Positions 1-7,577 of a stretch of 39,758 bases of DNA are shown piece after piece. Source of the DNA: Roseofilum halophilum BLCC-M91 (GTDB lineage Bacteria > Cyanobacteriota > Cyanobacteriia > Cyanobacteriales > Desertifilaceae); the NCBI RefSeq assembly GCF_030068445.1, contig NZ_JAQPOK010000010.1, positions 1 through 39,758 on the forward strand, given 5' to 3'. The position numbers and the translations under genes are program-made. Positions within the stretch are counted from its first letter, which is position 1. Each line of letters begins with the position of its first letter. The notes beneath the pieces are model-generated. The model was not told the DNA's origin and did not search any database. It saw only the letters and a list, made by a program, of their open reading frames with translations.

Positions 1-2
1 TG

Positions 3-363
3 CTGCACAAAGCACTCAAGGTTCGACTTTACCCAACACCAGAGCAACAAATTCTACTGTCTCAGCACTTTGGCTGTGCTAGATGGTGGTGGAACTACGC
101 TCTAAATAAGTCTATTGAGACTTACAGAGACACTGGGAAAAACCTTACTGACTGAAACTGAAGGCGAAAATCCCGCAGTTTCAACGGACGGCAAGGTAAT
201 TGGGGTTGACTTAGGATTAACTCATTTTGCTATTACAAGCGATGGTTGCAAAGTCTCTAAGTATGACCATCCCAAGCATTTAGCCAAACATGAAAAAAAC
301 CTCAAACGTCAGAAGCCTACACTATACTCGCTTCGAGTTAGTGTAGGTAGTTCACTAGTTTAA
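3..363 (+). pseudogene. Truncated IS200/IS605-type tnpB remnant
   Basis: Two pieces of a TnpB-type RNA-guided nuclease are visible. Positions 3-155 read as the N-terminal end (KALKVRLYPTPEQQ, then CARWWWNYAL) and stop at 153-155. From about 156, in another frame, the sequence resumes at the RuvC-I region (GKVIGVDLGLTHFAITSDG, then HEKNLKRQ). The roughly 150 residues normally between these parts are missing, as is everything after the first RuvC acidic residue. The coding sequence then runs straight into the terminal hairpin at 316-347. The product cannot be active. It is a decayed insertion element, and the left end may lie outside the window. Confidence 0.8.
316..347 (+). mobile_element. Right-end hairpin of the decayed tnpB element
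   Basis: CCTACACTA and TAGTGTAGG pair perfectly. The stem continues with ACTCG/CGAGT around a CTT loop after one bulged T. A subterminal hairpin of this kind is what IS200/IS605 elements use at their ends. It overlaps the last codons and the stop of the minus-strand gene at 338-1024. Confidence 0.65.
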
Positions 364-1024
364 TCTGGTCTTGGCATTCAGTAACAGATAAGCGATCGCC
401 CATGGCACTCACTAGAGCTTGATAGGCATCCCAATGGGTTTCAATCAGGGTTTGCGCTTGCAGTTTGGCCCATTTTGCCTTGGGAGTAAGATCGGCATTA
501 CCAGGGGAATAGAGCTTGAGGAGGGTGTTGAGGTTTTGTCGGTCATCCGCTCCCCCTTCGGCATTCCCATAAACCAATTCTTCTGCCGCAACGCCTGCCA
601 TCCACAGGAGACAATAGCGGTCGATCCATTGCTGGGTGAGGGCGGGGGATTTGAGCTGTTGAGTAATGGCTTGTTCATCAAAGCTTACGCCAGCTTGTCC
701 CCGTTGTCCCGCTTTCAGGGCTTCCCAGGGGTTGAGGGTATAGCCGGTGATGGGAATATCCAGCACAGAGGCGACCAGAAAATGGCCCGCTTCGTGGTGC
801 AGGAGGCGATCGCGGTATTGAGGAGATAAACTAGCAATCAAACCGAGTCCTAGGTTACTCCCTTGTCCTTGCCATTGCAGGCTATCGATCGCCATAAATC
901 CTAAAATCCCAAAGGCTGTGACTGCCGGAATTGCTGGATTTAAGTGGATGATGGGGCCCAATAGACTAGAGAGCGTTAAGGTAAACACGGCGATCGCGAT
1001 CAAATTTAAGCTCAGTTGGTTCAT
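338..1024 (-). CDS. Membrane-anchored M41 (FtsH-like) zinc peptidase domain protein
   Basis: A 228-aa protein with two hydrophobic segments near the N-terminus (about residues 5-25 and 32-48). They are followed by an FtsH-type peptidase region: HEAGH at 77-81 (two zinc ligands and the catalytic Glu), then the AGVAAEELVYG stretch at 143-153 and GGADDRQN at 157-164, where FtsH supplies its third, Asp, ligand. There is no AAA+ ATPase domain, so this is an ATPase-free M41 relative of the kind found in cyanobacteria and plastids. Substrate unknown. The final residues and stop codon lie inside the terminal hairpin of the adjacent IS remnant, so the original C-terminus has probably been replaced. 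It sits 9 nt downstream of the VanY-type gene and is likely co-transcribed with it. Confidence 0.8.
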   Translation of the reverse strand: MNQLSLNLIAIAVFTLTLSSLLGPIIHLNPAIPAVTAFGILGFMAIDSLQWQGQGSNLGLGLIASLSPQYRDRLLHHEAGHFLVASVLDIPITGYTLNPWEALKAGQRGQAGVSFDEQAITQQLKSPALTQQWIDRYCLLWMAGVAAEELVYGNAEGGADDRQNLNTLLKLYSPGNADLTPKAKWAKLQAQTLIETHWDAYQALVSAMGDRLSVTECQDQIKLVNYLH

Positions 1025-1033
1025 TATATTTCT

Positions 1034-1882
1034 CTATTCTGGCTCTGATGGTTCCCCAGTCTGTGACTGCTCTCGCACTTTATAAAACGTCTCCAAACTA
1101 TGGCGATCGCCCACAAAACGCCAGTGCCAGGGTTCATAATTAATCCCTTGGGGATTATTTCGGGGAAAGGATAACTCAAAACTATAATAAGCGGCATTTT
1201 CTTCCAACCACTGAAAAGCGGCCGTATTCTCAAACTCTGGAGACAGATCCACCGCAGGGACATAGCCATCGCCAATATCAACCGCATAGCCCGTATGATG
1301 CTCGCTATACCCTGGAGGAGCGCTGACTTCCGCCCGTTTTGTGGCGACTTGTCCCCGTTGAGCTTTAATATCAAAAAATAAGTATTCTTGATCCGTCAAA
1401 GTGCGAAAGGCAGACAGAGGAACCAATACTACTCCATCCCGTTGCGCTGCGTTCACCATCTGTTGGAATTTAATTGCTGCCATTCTCCGTAATCGTAACC
1501 TGCCATCAGCAGTAATGGCCATCAAATCCTCTACCGGTGCTTCTTCATAAGCAAAATGACCCAGTAAGTCCCCAGTATCAGTCTCCATCTCTTCAACTGC
1601 ATCCTCACCCAACTCGTTGGTTTCTGCGGTTGGGGATGGGGAAGCTGTGGGTTCTGAGGCAGAGTTTGGGGTAAGGACATTCGTTCTCAAAACCAGAATA
1701 CCAGTCATGAGGGCGATCGCCAGTCCCCCTAATCCAATCCACACGCCCCTCTGAGAACCCGATGATGCCGACTCTTGCACTGGTGCAACCGGTACAGGGG
1801 TATCCCGTAAGGCTTCAGGGATATCATCTGTAATCACTTCTTCCTCCTGAGAGGGGGAAAATTTGGATAGATTTTCAGCCAT
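1034..1882 (-). CDS. VanY/M15B-family D-alanyl-D-alanine carboxypeptidase
   Basis: A 282-aa protein with a short acidic N-terminus, one transmembrane segment at about 47-66, and a Ser/Thr/Pro/Glu-rich linker (70-105). The M15B peptidase domain follows. The zinc-site motif SxHxxGxAxD is at 193-202 (H195, D202) and the third ligand is H253 in EPWHW. SAFR at 157-160 fits the conserved substrate-binding Arg region. The family trims the terminal D-Ala from peptidoglycan stem peptides, so a periplasmic, membrane-anchored cell-wall enzyme is expected. It precedes the M41-like gene on the same strand. Confidence 0.88.
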   Translation of the reverse strand: MAENLSKFSPSQEEEVITDDIPEALRDTPVPVAPVQESASSGSQRGVWIGLGGLAIALMTGILVLRTNVLTPNSASEPTASPSPTAETNELGEDAVEEMETDTGDLLGHFAYEEAPVEDLMAITADGRLRLRRMAAIKFQQMVNAAQRDGVVLVPLSAFRTLTDQEYLFFDIKAQRGQVATKRAEVSAPPGYSEHHTGYAVDIGDGYVPAVDLSPEFENTAAFQWLEENAAYYSFELSFPRNNPQGINYEPWHWRFVGDRHSLETFYKVREQSQTGEPSEPE

Positions 1883-2106
1883 TGGCGACTTACTCCAAAA
1901 CAGGATCGCTATTGTTCACCTTACCAAAGATTCTGAATTTATATCCGATTCAGGATAAGTAAGGCACAAGATTACACGGAGTGAATCGGGAAAAATCGAG
2001 GGGGTTGCCCTGTCTACCCAGCGATCTCAATCACTTAAAAGCAGCGATATCAATCACGGCAAAAACTCATGGTATCGTTGATAGTTAATGCGATCGAAAA
2101 TCGTAT

Positions 2107-2409
2107 ATGGATGGACTCATTATGTTACTCAAACACCAAATCTTACCGGGCGCGGTCTCCGAAATTCTAGTTTCTGCACGAGAAACTGGAGTCTTAACTT
2201 TGGCCGATCGCTATGGTTTAATGGCTGCTATTTTAGATGAAAACTTAACGGAAGAAGATGAGCGATCCATGAATCGATTACTCAGAGCGGCGATCAAAGG
2301 AAAAGTTGAGATTGCTAATGAAATGTCTGCGGTTTATCATCCTCCTTTTCCTGCCCGGTTTCATCCTACGAGTTCTGTTCATATTTCTCCCAAATCTTCC
2401 GTAGCTTGA
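2107..2409 (+). CDS. Conserved small protein of unknown function
   Basis: A 100-aa protein, or 95 aa if translation starts at the second ATG at 2122. The core (residues 6-73, from MLLKHQILPGAVSEIL to about KVEIANEM) is a plausible all-helical domain, rich in Leu, Glu and Ala. I do not recognise a function, though the composition suggests a genuine cyanobacterial protein rather than a chance ORF. The C-terminal 25 residues are Pro/Ser/His-rich. Its 3' end overlaps the convergent AI-2E family gene by 31 nt, an arrangement that could produce antisense overlap at both 3' ends. Confidence 0.6.
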   Translation: MDGLIMLLKHQILPGAVSEILVSARETGVLTLADRYGLMAAILDENLTEEDERSMNRLLRAAIKGKVEIANEMSAVYHPPFPARFHPTSSVHISPKSSVA

Positions 2410-3473
2410 GCATTGCTTTCGGTCGCTTTTTCTGCTGCGAGTTTGGGTTGAATATAGAGATTTTCCAACAGGGTTGCTGCTCCGGCAACCCAAGGGGGCA
2501 CAATTAAGGCTCCGATAATTCCTAGGACTTGAGTTCCTCCGAGAACAGCTAAGAGTTGATAGAGGGGGTGAACGCCGACCGATGAACCCACCAGAAAGGG
2601 ATCGAGGATATAGGTTTCGATATTTTGAATGACGACAAAAAAGAGTAGTACCCACAAAAATATCCAGCCCCCGGAGGCGATCGCCACGACAAGGGCGGGA
2701 ATTGCCCCTAAAACCGGGCCGATAAAGGGGATCAGGTTGGTGACTCCGGCGATCGCCCCTAAACCCAGGGAAAATTCCCGTAGTCCTAGGATACCTAAGC
2801 CTACCGTGGTGACAATACCCAAGATAAATGAGACGATCAGCCGTCCGCGAATATAGCTCCCCATTCGGTAGCCAATGGTGGGAACTTGGGCGGCAATTTT
2901 AGTATCCCAAGGTTCGGGAAGTAGGCGCACCAAACTGTTAATTAAGGTTTGGCTATCGGCCACCATATAACCGGAAATAAATAGGGATAAAACGAGGCTA
3001 AATACTCCACCAATAATGCCCCGTGTAATGCTATAAGACCGCAGCACCAATTGTTGACTAGAGCGGATCAGCCAACTGGTAATCTGTTGTAGATCGACGA
3101 GGTTAAAGAGTTCTGGGGGGGTATTCGTCCAATTGTCGAGTAAATTTTCGGCTAATTGGACTAAAATTTCAGCATAGGAGGGCAATTTTTGGATCAGGCG
3201 CTCGATTTGTTGAACGACCGTAGGGCCGATTAATAAACCGAGACCGGTTAATCCTGAAAGTAGGGTTAGATAGACTAAAATTACCCCTAGCCATCGGGGA
3301 ATACGCAAGCGTTCTGCTGCATCCACTAAGGGAGAAATGGAAGCAGCTAAAACAATAGAAATCATTAACAACAGCACCAGTCCCCGTAATTGCCAAAATA
3401 GGACAATTAACAGCACCGAAAGTAAGGTTAAGAGGAACGTGGACAGGGAAAAAGTAATCCGTTGTTCGCGCAT
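2379..3473 (-). CDS. AI-2E family transporter (PerM/UPF0118)
   Basis: A multispanning membrane protein of about 364 aa from the start at 3473; an upstream in-frame ATG at 3506 would add 11 residues and overlap cysS. The profile is typical of the family: a cluster of hydrophobic helices at the N-terminus, a long amphipathic middle section (IERLIQKLPSYAEILVQLAE), and a C-terminal membrane block containing GLGAIAGVTNLIPFIGPVLG. Members are linked to export of small molecules or to Na+/H+ antiport, and the substrate cannot be read from sequence. I prefer 3473 because it begins 11 nt after the cysS stop, giving a simple cysS-permease operon. The tail ends in an Ala/Glu-rich cytoplasmic segment. 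Confidence 0.85.
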   Translation of the reverse strand: MREQRITFSLSTFLLTLLSVLLIVLFWQLRGLVLLLMISIVLAASISPLVDAAERLRIPRWLGVILVYLTLLSGLTGLGLLIGPTVVQQIERLIQKLPSYAEILVQLAENLLDNWTNTPPELFNLVDLQQITSWLIRSSQQLVLRSYSITRGIIGGVFSLVLSLFISGYMVADSQTLINSLVRLLPEPWDTKIAAQVPTIGYRMGSYIRGRLIVSFILGIVTTVGLGILGLREFSLGLGAIAGVTNLIPFIGPVLGAIPALVVAIASGGWIFLWVLLFFVVIQNIETYILDPFLVGSSVGVHPLYQLLAVLGGTQVLGIIGALIVPPWVAGAATLLENLYIQPKLAAEKATESNAQATEDLGEI

Positions 3474-3484
3474 GTTTTTAATTT

Positions 3485-4954
3485 TTAATGGATATGACGA
3501 TGCCATTGGGTAAGGCCACCGGGTTGATCGATGAGGGTAATGCCTTGGTTTTGTAAGTCGTCGCGAAGGCGATCGGCTTCGGCAAAGTTTTTGGCTTTTC
3601 GCGCAGCTTGACGAGCGGCGATCGCCGCTTCAATCTCCTCATCGCTCAGTTGCGATCCTTCGGAAGCGCTTGGGGTCTCGTTTTCCACTTCTAACCCCAA
3701 CACTTGCGACAAGCTAACCAAGGTATACCACTGTCGATATAACTGCTCTGGATCGACTGCCGTTTTACCTTCATGAATCAAGCGATTCTGTTCCCGGTTT
3801 AACCCTTTGGCTAATTCAAATAATACGGCTAATGCGCCTGATGTGTTGAGGTCATCATCCATGGCACGATTGAAATTCGCCACACTTTCCGGGTTGAGAT
3901 CCTCCGATCTTGCCTGCTGCGCGTCCCATCCCCAGGTTTGACCCTGTTTGTAGCCAAAGGATAACCCCTCCTTGAGGGTATTCCAAGACCGTTGTGCTGA
4001 GGCGATCGCCTCCGGGGTAAAATCGATCGGTTTACGATATTGGGCCTGAAGCACAAACAACCGGAGCGCCATCGGTTCCGGCCCATTCTCCGAGTCCAAC
4101 AAATCCCGAATCGTCGTAAAATTGCCCAAAGACTTGGACATTTTTTCCCCATTCACCGTCACAAAGCCATTATGTAACCAATAGTTAGCCAAAGGTTGAC
4201 CCGTCACCGCTTCCGACTGCGCTACCTCATTCTCATGGTGGGGAAACACCAAATCTGCCCCCCCACAGTGAATATCAATCGTCTCTCCCAAACAGTCACG
4301 CACCATGGCCGAGCATTCAATATGCCATCCGGGGCGGCCTTTTCCCCAGGGAGACTCCCAACTCGGTTCATCAGGTTTTGCTCCCTTCCACAGGGCAAAA
4401 TCAAAGGGGTCTTTTTTCTTCGACTCTTCCGCACTTTCTGCCACTCTCCCCGATGCTCCCGCTTGCATCTCGTCAAACTTGCGCCCGGAGAGCTTGCCAT
4501 AGTCCTTAAACTGACGCACTTGGTAATAGACATCACCTTCAGAAGCATAGGCATAGCCTTTGGTTTCCAACTCATGAATCAGGCGTAAAATGCCATTGAG
4601 GGTATGGGTTGCCCTGGGATATTCATCGGCTTCTAGGACATTTAACCGCGCCATATCTTCAAAGTAGGTTTGGGTATATTTTTCGGCTACTGCTTCCATG
4701 GTTGACCCGGTTTCCCTGGCACGGTTGAGGATTTTATCATCAATATCGGTAAAATTCTGCACGTAACGCACCTGATAGCCTTGCCATTGCAGATAGCGCC
4801 GCAGGGTATCCCAAGCAATATAAGACCGCCCATGACCGAGATGACAGTAGTCATAAACGGTGACTCCGCAACAGTAAATCCGGACTTTCCCCGGTTCCAG
4901 GGACTCGAAGGGTTGTTTACTGCGGGTGAGGGTATTGGTCAACGTTAGGGTCAT
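3485..4954 (-). CDS. cysS: Cysteinyl-tRNA synthetase
   Basis: A 489-aa class I aminoacyl-tRNA synthetase, of normal family length. It has the HIGH signature as HLGH (38-41), KMSKS at 271-275, and the zinc ligands expected for Cys selection: C29 in YCCGVTVYD, C214 in HIECSAM, H239 in FPHHENE and E243. The anticodon-binding C-terminal region ends at RLRDDLQNQGITLIDQPGG. It charges tRNA-Cys in the cytoplasm. The first 15 or so codons together with 47 bp upstream occur again at 6625-6718 (see repeats). Confidence 0.97.
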   Translation of the reverse strand: MTLTLTNTLTRSKQPFESLEPGKVRIYCCGVTVYDYCHLGHGRSYIAWDTLRRYLQWQGYQVRYVQNFTDIDDKILNRARETGSTMEAVAEKYTQTYFEDMARLNVLEADEYPRATHTLNGILRLIHELETKGYAYASEGDVYYQVRQFKDYGKLSGRKFDEMQAGASGRVAESAEESKKKDPFDFALWKGAKPDEPSWESPWGKGRPGWHIECSAMVRDCLGETIDIHCGGADLVFPHHENEVAQSEAVTGQPLANYWLHNGFVTVNGEKMSKSLGNFTTIRDLLDSENGPEPMALRLFVLQAQYRKPIDFTPEAIASAQRSWNTLKEGLSFGYKQGQTWGWDAQQARSEDLNPESVANFNRAMDDDLNTSGALAVLFELAKGLNREQNRLIHEGKTAVDPEQLYRQWYTLVSLSQVLGLEVENETPSASEGSQLSDEEIEAAIAARQAARKAKNFAEADRLRDDLQNQGITLIDQPGGLTQWHRHIH

Positions 4955-5001
4955 GGGGCGATAGTACAGAGTTCAATGGATCAGCCCTCATCATACCAAA
5001 T
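4908..5001. repeat. 94-bp direct repeat, copy 1 (cysS 5' end and upstream)
   Basis: This segment covers the first codons of cysS and its upstream region. It recurs in the same orientation at 6625-6718 with a single difference (AGTACA here, AGCACA there). The two copies bracket the synthase gene at 5344-6567. Confidence 0.95.
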
Positions 5002-5023
5002 CTGGTTTTATTCCCCTGACTAA

Positions 5024-5201
5024 CCCTCTTCTGTCACTCTCCGAGTTCAAGGAATAGGAAATCTGCCAATTATCCGGGTTGAGCGTCTTGGGAAGCACGA
5101 GACAAGCTTGTCAGCTTCCCAAGACCATCAGTGTGTCTCGCTTTCAGCGATTGAGCTTCTACATTATTCTATCTTAATTCTCGGAGAGTGACAGAAGAGG
5201 G
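5024..5201. mobile_element. MITE-like element with perfect 22-bp terminal inverted repeats
   Basis: Positions 5024-5045 (starting CCCTCTTCTGTCACTC) are the exact reverse complement of 5180-5201. The 178-bp interval has no coding potential. It contains a second, nested inverted repeat, GTCTTGGGAAGC at 5085-5096 against GCTTCCCAAGAC at 5114-5125, with the 12-bp palindrome GACAAGCTTGTC in its loop (5101-5112). No clear target-site duplication is seen. The rest of the 4955-5343 gap holds copy 1 of the 94-bp repeat and the promoter at 5265-5293. Confidence 0.7.
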
Positions 5202-5264
5202 ATATAGAACTCGTATAGTTTACAATACTAACACAGAGGTCGCAGGCATGATTGAATCTTTTTA

Positions 5265-5293
5265 TTGACATAAAACAGGCAGCTAGTTATATT
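5265..5293 (+). promoter_or_regulatory. Strong sigma-70 type promoter
   Basis: TTGACA at 5265-5270 and TATATT at 5288-5293 are separated by exactly 17 bp. The first in-frame ATG of the synthase gene is at 5344, giving a leader of about 45 nt. Confidence 0.75.
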
Positions 5294-5343
5294 GCTACAA
5301 TAGGCAGGCTGTTTTATTGTTGTTTTACGGCAAAAATCGAGAC

Positions 5344-6567
5344 ATGAAAGCCTCTGACCTAATTTATGATTGGAATCAAGATACCCCCTCGTCGAGGGCC
5401 CAATCCATTAATATTTGTGACGAAACCTTGCGAGACGGACTGCAAGGAAACGTTCCCCGCCAGCCTTCGATCGAGGAAAAGTTAGAACTGTTAGTCCAAC
5501 TCGACCGCTTGGGGGTTAACGAAGCAGCCGTTGGCTTTCCGGCTCAAGGTGTTGCTTATCGAGAAGCCCTGGACTTGTGTAAGCAGGCTAGCCAGGAAAA
5601 CTTGCGTTTGCGTTTGTCCTTACTCGGACGGGCGATCGCCGAAGATATTGAAGCGATCGCCGATATCCAACAAGCAAGCGGCCGTTCCATTCTCGCCCGA
5701 TTAGTCGTCGGTTGTTCTCCCATTCGCCGATATGTAGAAACTAACGATCTCGATCGATTAGAACGCGCGATCGCCTCTGGTATCAGCTATGCAACACAAT
5801 TAGGCGTACCCACGTTGCTAGGTATGGAAGATACGAGCCGCGCCGAACCCCAAGTCATCGAACGTTTCTTTACGGCTGCGGTTGAAGCCGGTGTAGAGGT
5901 GTTGTCCATTTGCGATACCGTCGGTCATATTACCCCATTTGGGATAGAACGTCTTATTCGTTACTGTCGAAAGTTCCTCGACGATCGCGGCTATGGAGCG
6001 CATTTGTCCTTTCACGGACACAACGATCGCGGCTTGGGGGTTGCTAACGCTTTAGCTGCTATTCGGGCTGGAGCCGACGCGATCGACGGCACGGTTTTAG
6101 GCATTGGAGAGCGAGCCGGAAATATTCCTCTCGAACTGTTGTTGGTGAACCTAAAACTTCAAAATTTGTGGCCCCACGATATTTCTACCTTAAAAGAGTA
6201 CGTTCGACGAATGGCTGAGGTTTGTGGCTTAACAATTTCTCCCAACTATCCCATCTTCGGACGCAACGCATTTGTCACTCAAGCTGGACTTCACGCCTCG
6301 GGAATTCTCAAAGCGGAAATGCGCGGCGAAGCCGATATCGCGGCTGCGGTGTATTCGTCGATGGATCCTCATATCGTAGGGCTTGATTATCAGATTCAAG
6401 TCGGCCCGCACAGCGGCCGTTCTAATGTTAAATTCATCTTGCACCGCCAGGGTCTAACGGCCCCAGAGAGTGTCGTCGATCTCATTTTACAAAAGGCTCG
6501 CGATGAAAAACGAATTTTGAGTCAGGAAGAAGTTTGTAACTTAGCAACCCCTATCCTACAAGGCTAA
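5344..6567 (+). CDS. 2-isopropylmalate/homocitrate synthase family enzyme (DRE-TIM metallolyase)
   Basis: A 407-aa Claisen-type acyltransferase that condenses acetyl-CoA with a 2-oxoacid. The DRE-TIM signature CDETLRDG is at 25-32. Metal-ligand HGHND is at 224-228, and GTVLGIGERAGN at 249-260 is the second family signature. The C-terminal communication region (GLHASGIL, then GPHSGRSN) is present, but there is no LeuA regulatory domain, so length and layout match NifV-type or short synthases rather than full LeuA (about 530 aa). The substrate (2-oxoisovalerate, 2-oxoglutarate or an aromatic oxoacid such as in homophenylalanine formation) cannot be settled from sequence. An in-frame TTG at 5317 exists but the ATG at 5344 is preferred. 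The gene stands alone between duplicated cysS fragments, which suggests acquisition. Confidence 0.85.
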   Translation: MKASDLIYDWNQDTPSSRAQSINICDETLRDGLQGNVPRQPSIEEKLELLVQLDRLGVNEAAVGFPAQGVAYREALDLCKQASQENLRLRLSLLGRAIAEDIEAIADIQQASGRSILARLVVGCSPIRRYVETNDLDRLERAIASGISYATQLGVPTLLGMEDTSRAEPQVIERFFTAAVEAGVEVLSICDTVGHITPFGIERLIRYCRKFLDDRGYGAHLSFHGHNDRGLGVANALAAIRAGADAIDGTVLGIGERAGNIPLELLLVNLKLQNLWPHDISTLKEYVRRMAEVCGLTISPNYPIFGRNAFVTQAGLHASGILKAEMRGEADIAAAVYSSMDPHIVGLDYQIQVGPHSGRSNVKFILHRQGLTAPESVVDLILQKARDEKRILSQEEVCNLATPILQG

Positions 6568-6569
6568 TT

Positions 6570-6624
6570 TTTTTGATGAGTATCCACAGTACCAAACCAT
6601 GAAAAATTCGAGAGCGAAGAATAT
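6570..6624. other. Junction patch with short matches to the hsd genes
   Basis: Positions 6604-6624 are 21 bp identical to 14106-14126 inside hsdR (the KFESEEY codons). Positions 6570-6582 (TTTTTGATGAGTA) match the hsdS start region at 10155-10167. The patch ends exactly where copy 2 of the 94-bp cysS repeat begins, so it looks like a rearrangement scar rather than a gene. Confidence 0.55.
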
Positions 6625-6718
6625 AAGGGTTGTTTACTGCGGGTGAGGGTATTGGTCAACGTTAGGGTCATGGGGCGATAGCACAGAGTTCAATGGATCA
6701 GCCCTCATCATACCAAAT
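6625..6718. repeat. 94-bp direct repeat, copy 2 (orphan cysS 5' fragment)
   Basis: Second copy of 4908-5001 with one substitution. On the minus strand it carries the cysS start codon at 6669-6671 and about 15 codons, then breaks off into the junction patch. Confidence 0.95.
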
Positions 6719-6719
6719 T

Positions 6720-6741
6720 GAGTAATGAGTAATGGGTAATA
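6720..6741. repeat. Short heptamer tandem repeat (STRR-like)
   Basis: Three heptamers, GAGTAAT, GAGTAAT and GGGTAAT. Related arrays occur at 15167-15184, 16652-16675, 22085-22102 and 22531-22556. Confidence 0.6.
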
Positions 6742-6766
6742 AATTAGTCAATCGCAGAGAAAACAA

Positions 6767-7171
6767 TCAAGGGGTCGTTGGTGGAATCGCTTGAACATAG
6801 GGATAGTTGAGTATTTTCCGATCGACGGTCACAATAGAAGCATCAGATAATCGGGCTGTGGCAACAATGATTCTATCTGCTGGATCTTTGTGAAAATCAC
6901 CAGGTAAGGTTTGAGCCTCAATTGCTATAGCTGGTGTAATTGATATCAGCATTACGCATTCTTGCCCTAGGGCGATCTCGAACCATTGAGCGATCGGTAT
7001 GGGCAGAATAATTCGGCCCGCACTGACTAATCTGGCTATCTCAATTAAACTGATTGTACAAACGCCTAATCCATTACTTCTTTGCTGTTCGATACATTCA
7101 CGGTGATAGGAATTTAATTGAGGATCATTTTGTATCCACCAAACTAAAATATGAGTGTCCAAAATAATCAT
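6767..7171 (-). CDS. PIN-domain toxin, VapC type
   Basis: A 134-aa PIN ribonuclease. The acidic residues expected for Mg2+ binding are in place: D5 in ILDTHILVWW, Glu in the SLIEIARL helix, Asp in DPADRIIVATA and Asp in IVTVDRKIL. Family members cut tRNA or rRNA when freed from their antitoxin. The start overlaps the stop of the upstream antitoxin by 4 nt, the usual translational coupling. The pair is divergent from hsdM, so it flanks the restriction system and may help hold the locus in the genome. Confidence 0.88.
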   Translation of the reverse strand: MIILDTHILVWWIQNDPQLNSYHRECIEQQRSNGLGVCTISLIEIARLVSAGRIILPIPIAQWFEIALGQECVMLISITPAIAIEAQTLPGDFHKDPADRIIVATARLSDASIVTVDRKILNYPYVQAIPPTTP

Positions 7172-7443
7172 AAAATGCCTTGATCTTCATTTTCCATATT
7201 CCAGTCTTCTGAGGGGATGGCAGGTTCTTCTGGATCGGCATAGTAGGCATAGGGTTGTTCTGGAATTAAGGGTAAGTGATTGTTCTTAATAGAAGATGAA
7301 GATATGGGGTTCTTTTTGAAAATAATCGAATCTTCTGTTGTCAATACCGAGTATTGTTCGCCGTTAGCAAATTTTTCTCGAATCTCTGGAGGGAGTTCTA
7401 AGTTACCTTCTGGGGTGAGAGCGATCGTAATTGTGCTTTCCAT
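7168..7443 (-). CDS. AbrB/MazE-type antitoxin partner of the PIN toxin
   Basis: A 91-aa protein. The N-terminal 45 residues (TITIALTPEGNLELPPEIREKFANGEQYSVL) have the swapped-hairpin AbrB/SpoVT pattern of beta strands around a PPEIR turn, used for DNA binding and autoregulation. The rest is acidic, low in order and rich in Pro, Tyr and Glu, as expected of a segment that wraps the toxin. Its stop overlaps the toxin start by 4 nt. Confidence 0.75.
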   Translation of the reverse strand: MESTITIALTPEGNLELPPEIREKFANGEQYSVLTTEDSIIFKKNPISSSSIKNNHLPLIPEQPYAYYADPEEPAIPSEDWNMENEDQGIL

Positions 7444-7577
7444 CTTGGCTTAATTTCTAAGTTTTCTAATAGCAATTATAGCCGCTTTAACTTTTGGGCG
7501 CTCAAGGGATATCCACCGTTATTACCGATCGCCGCCAGGTTCCTCATAGAGTAAGCTAGTTAAGGTGTATTTTCACG

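Noticed and set aside
419-829. Plus-strand ORF of 136 codons
   Set aside because: It lies wholly antisense to the M41-like gene, whose HEAGH motif shows the true frame.
5085-5125. Possible tRNA or intrinsic terminator
   Set aside because: No cloverleaf and no T-tract; the hairpin is nested in a pair of 22-bp terminal repeats.
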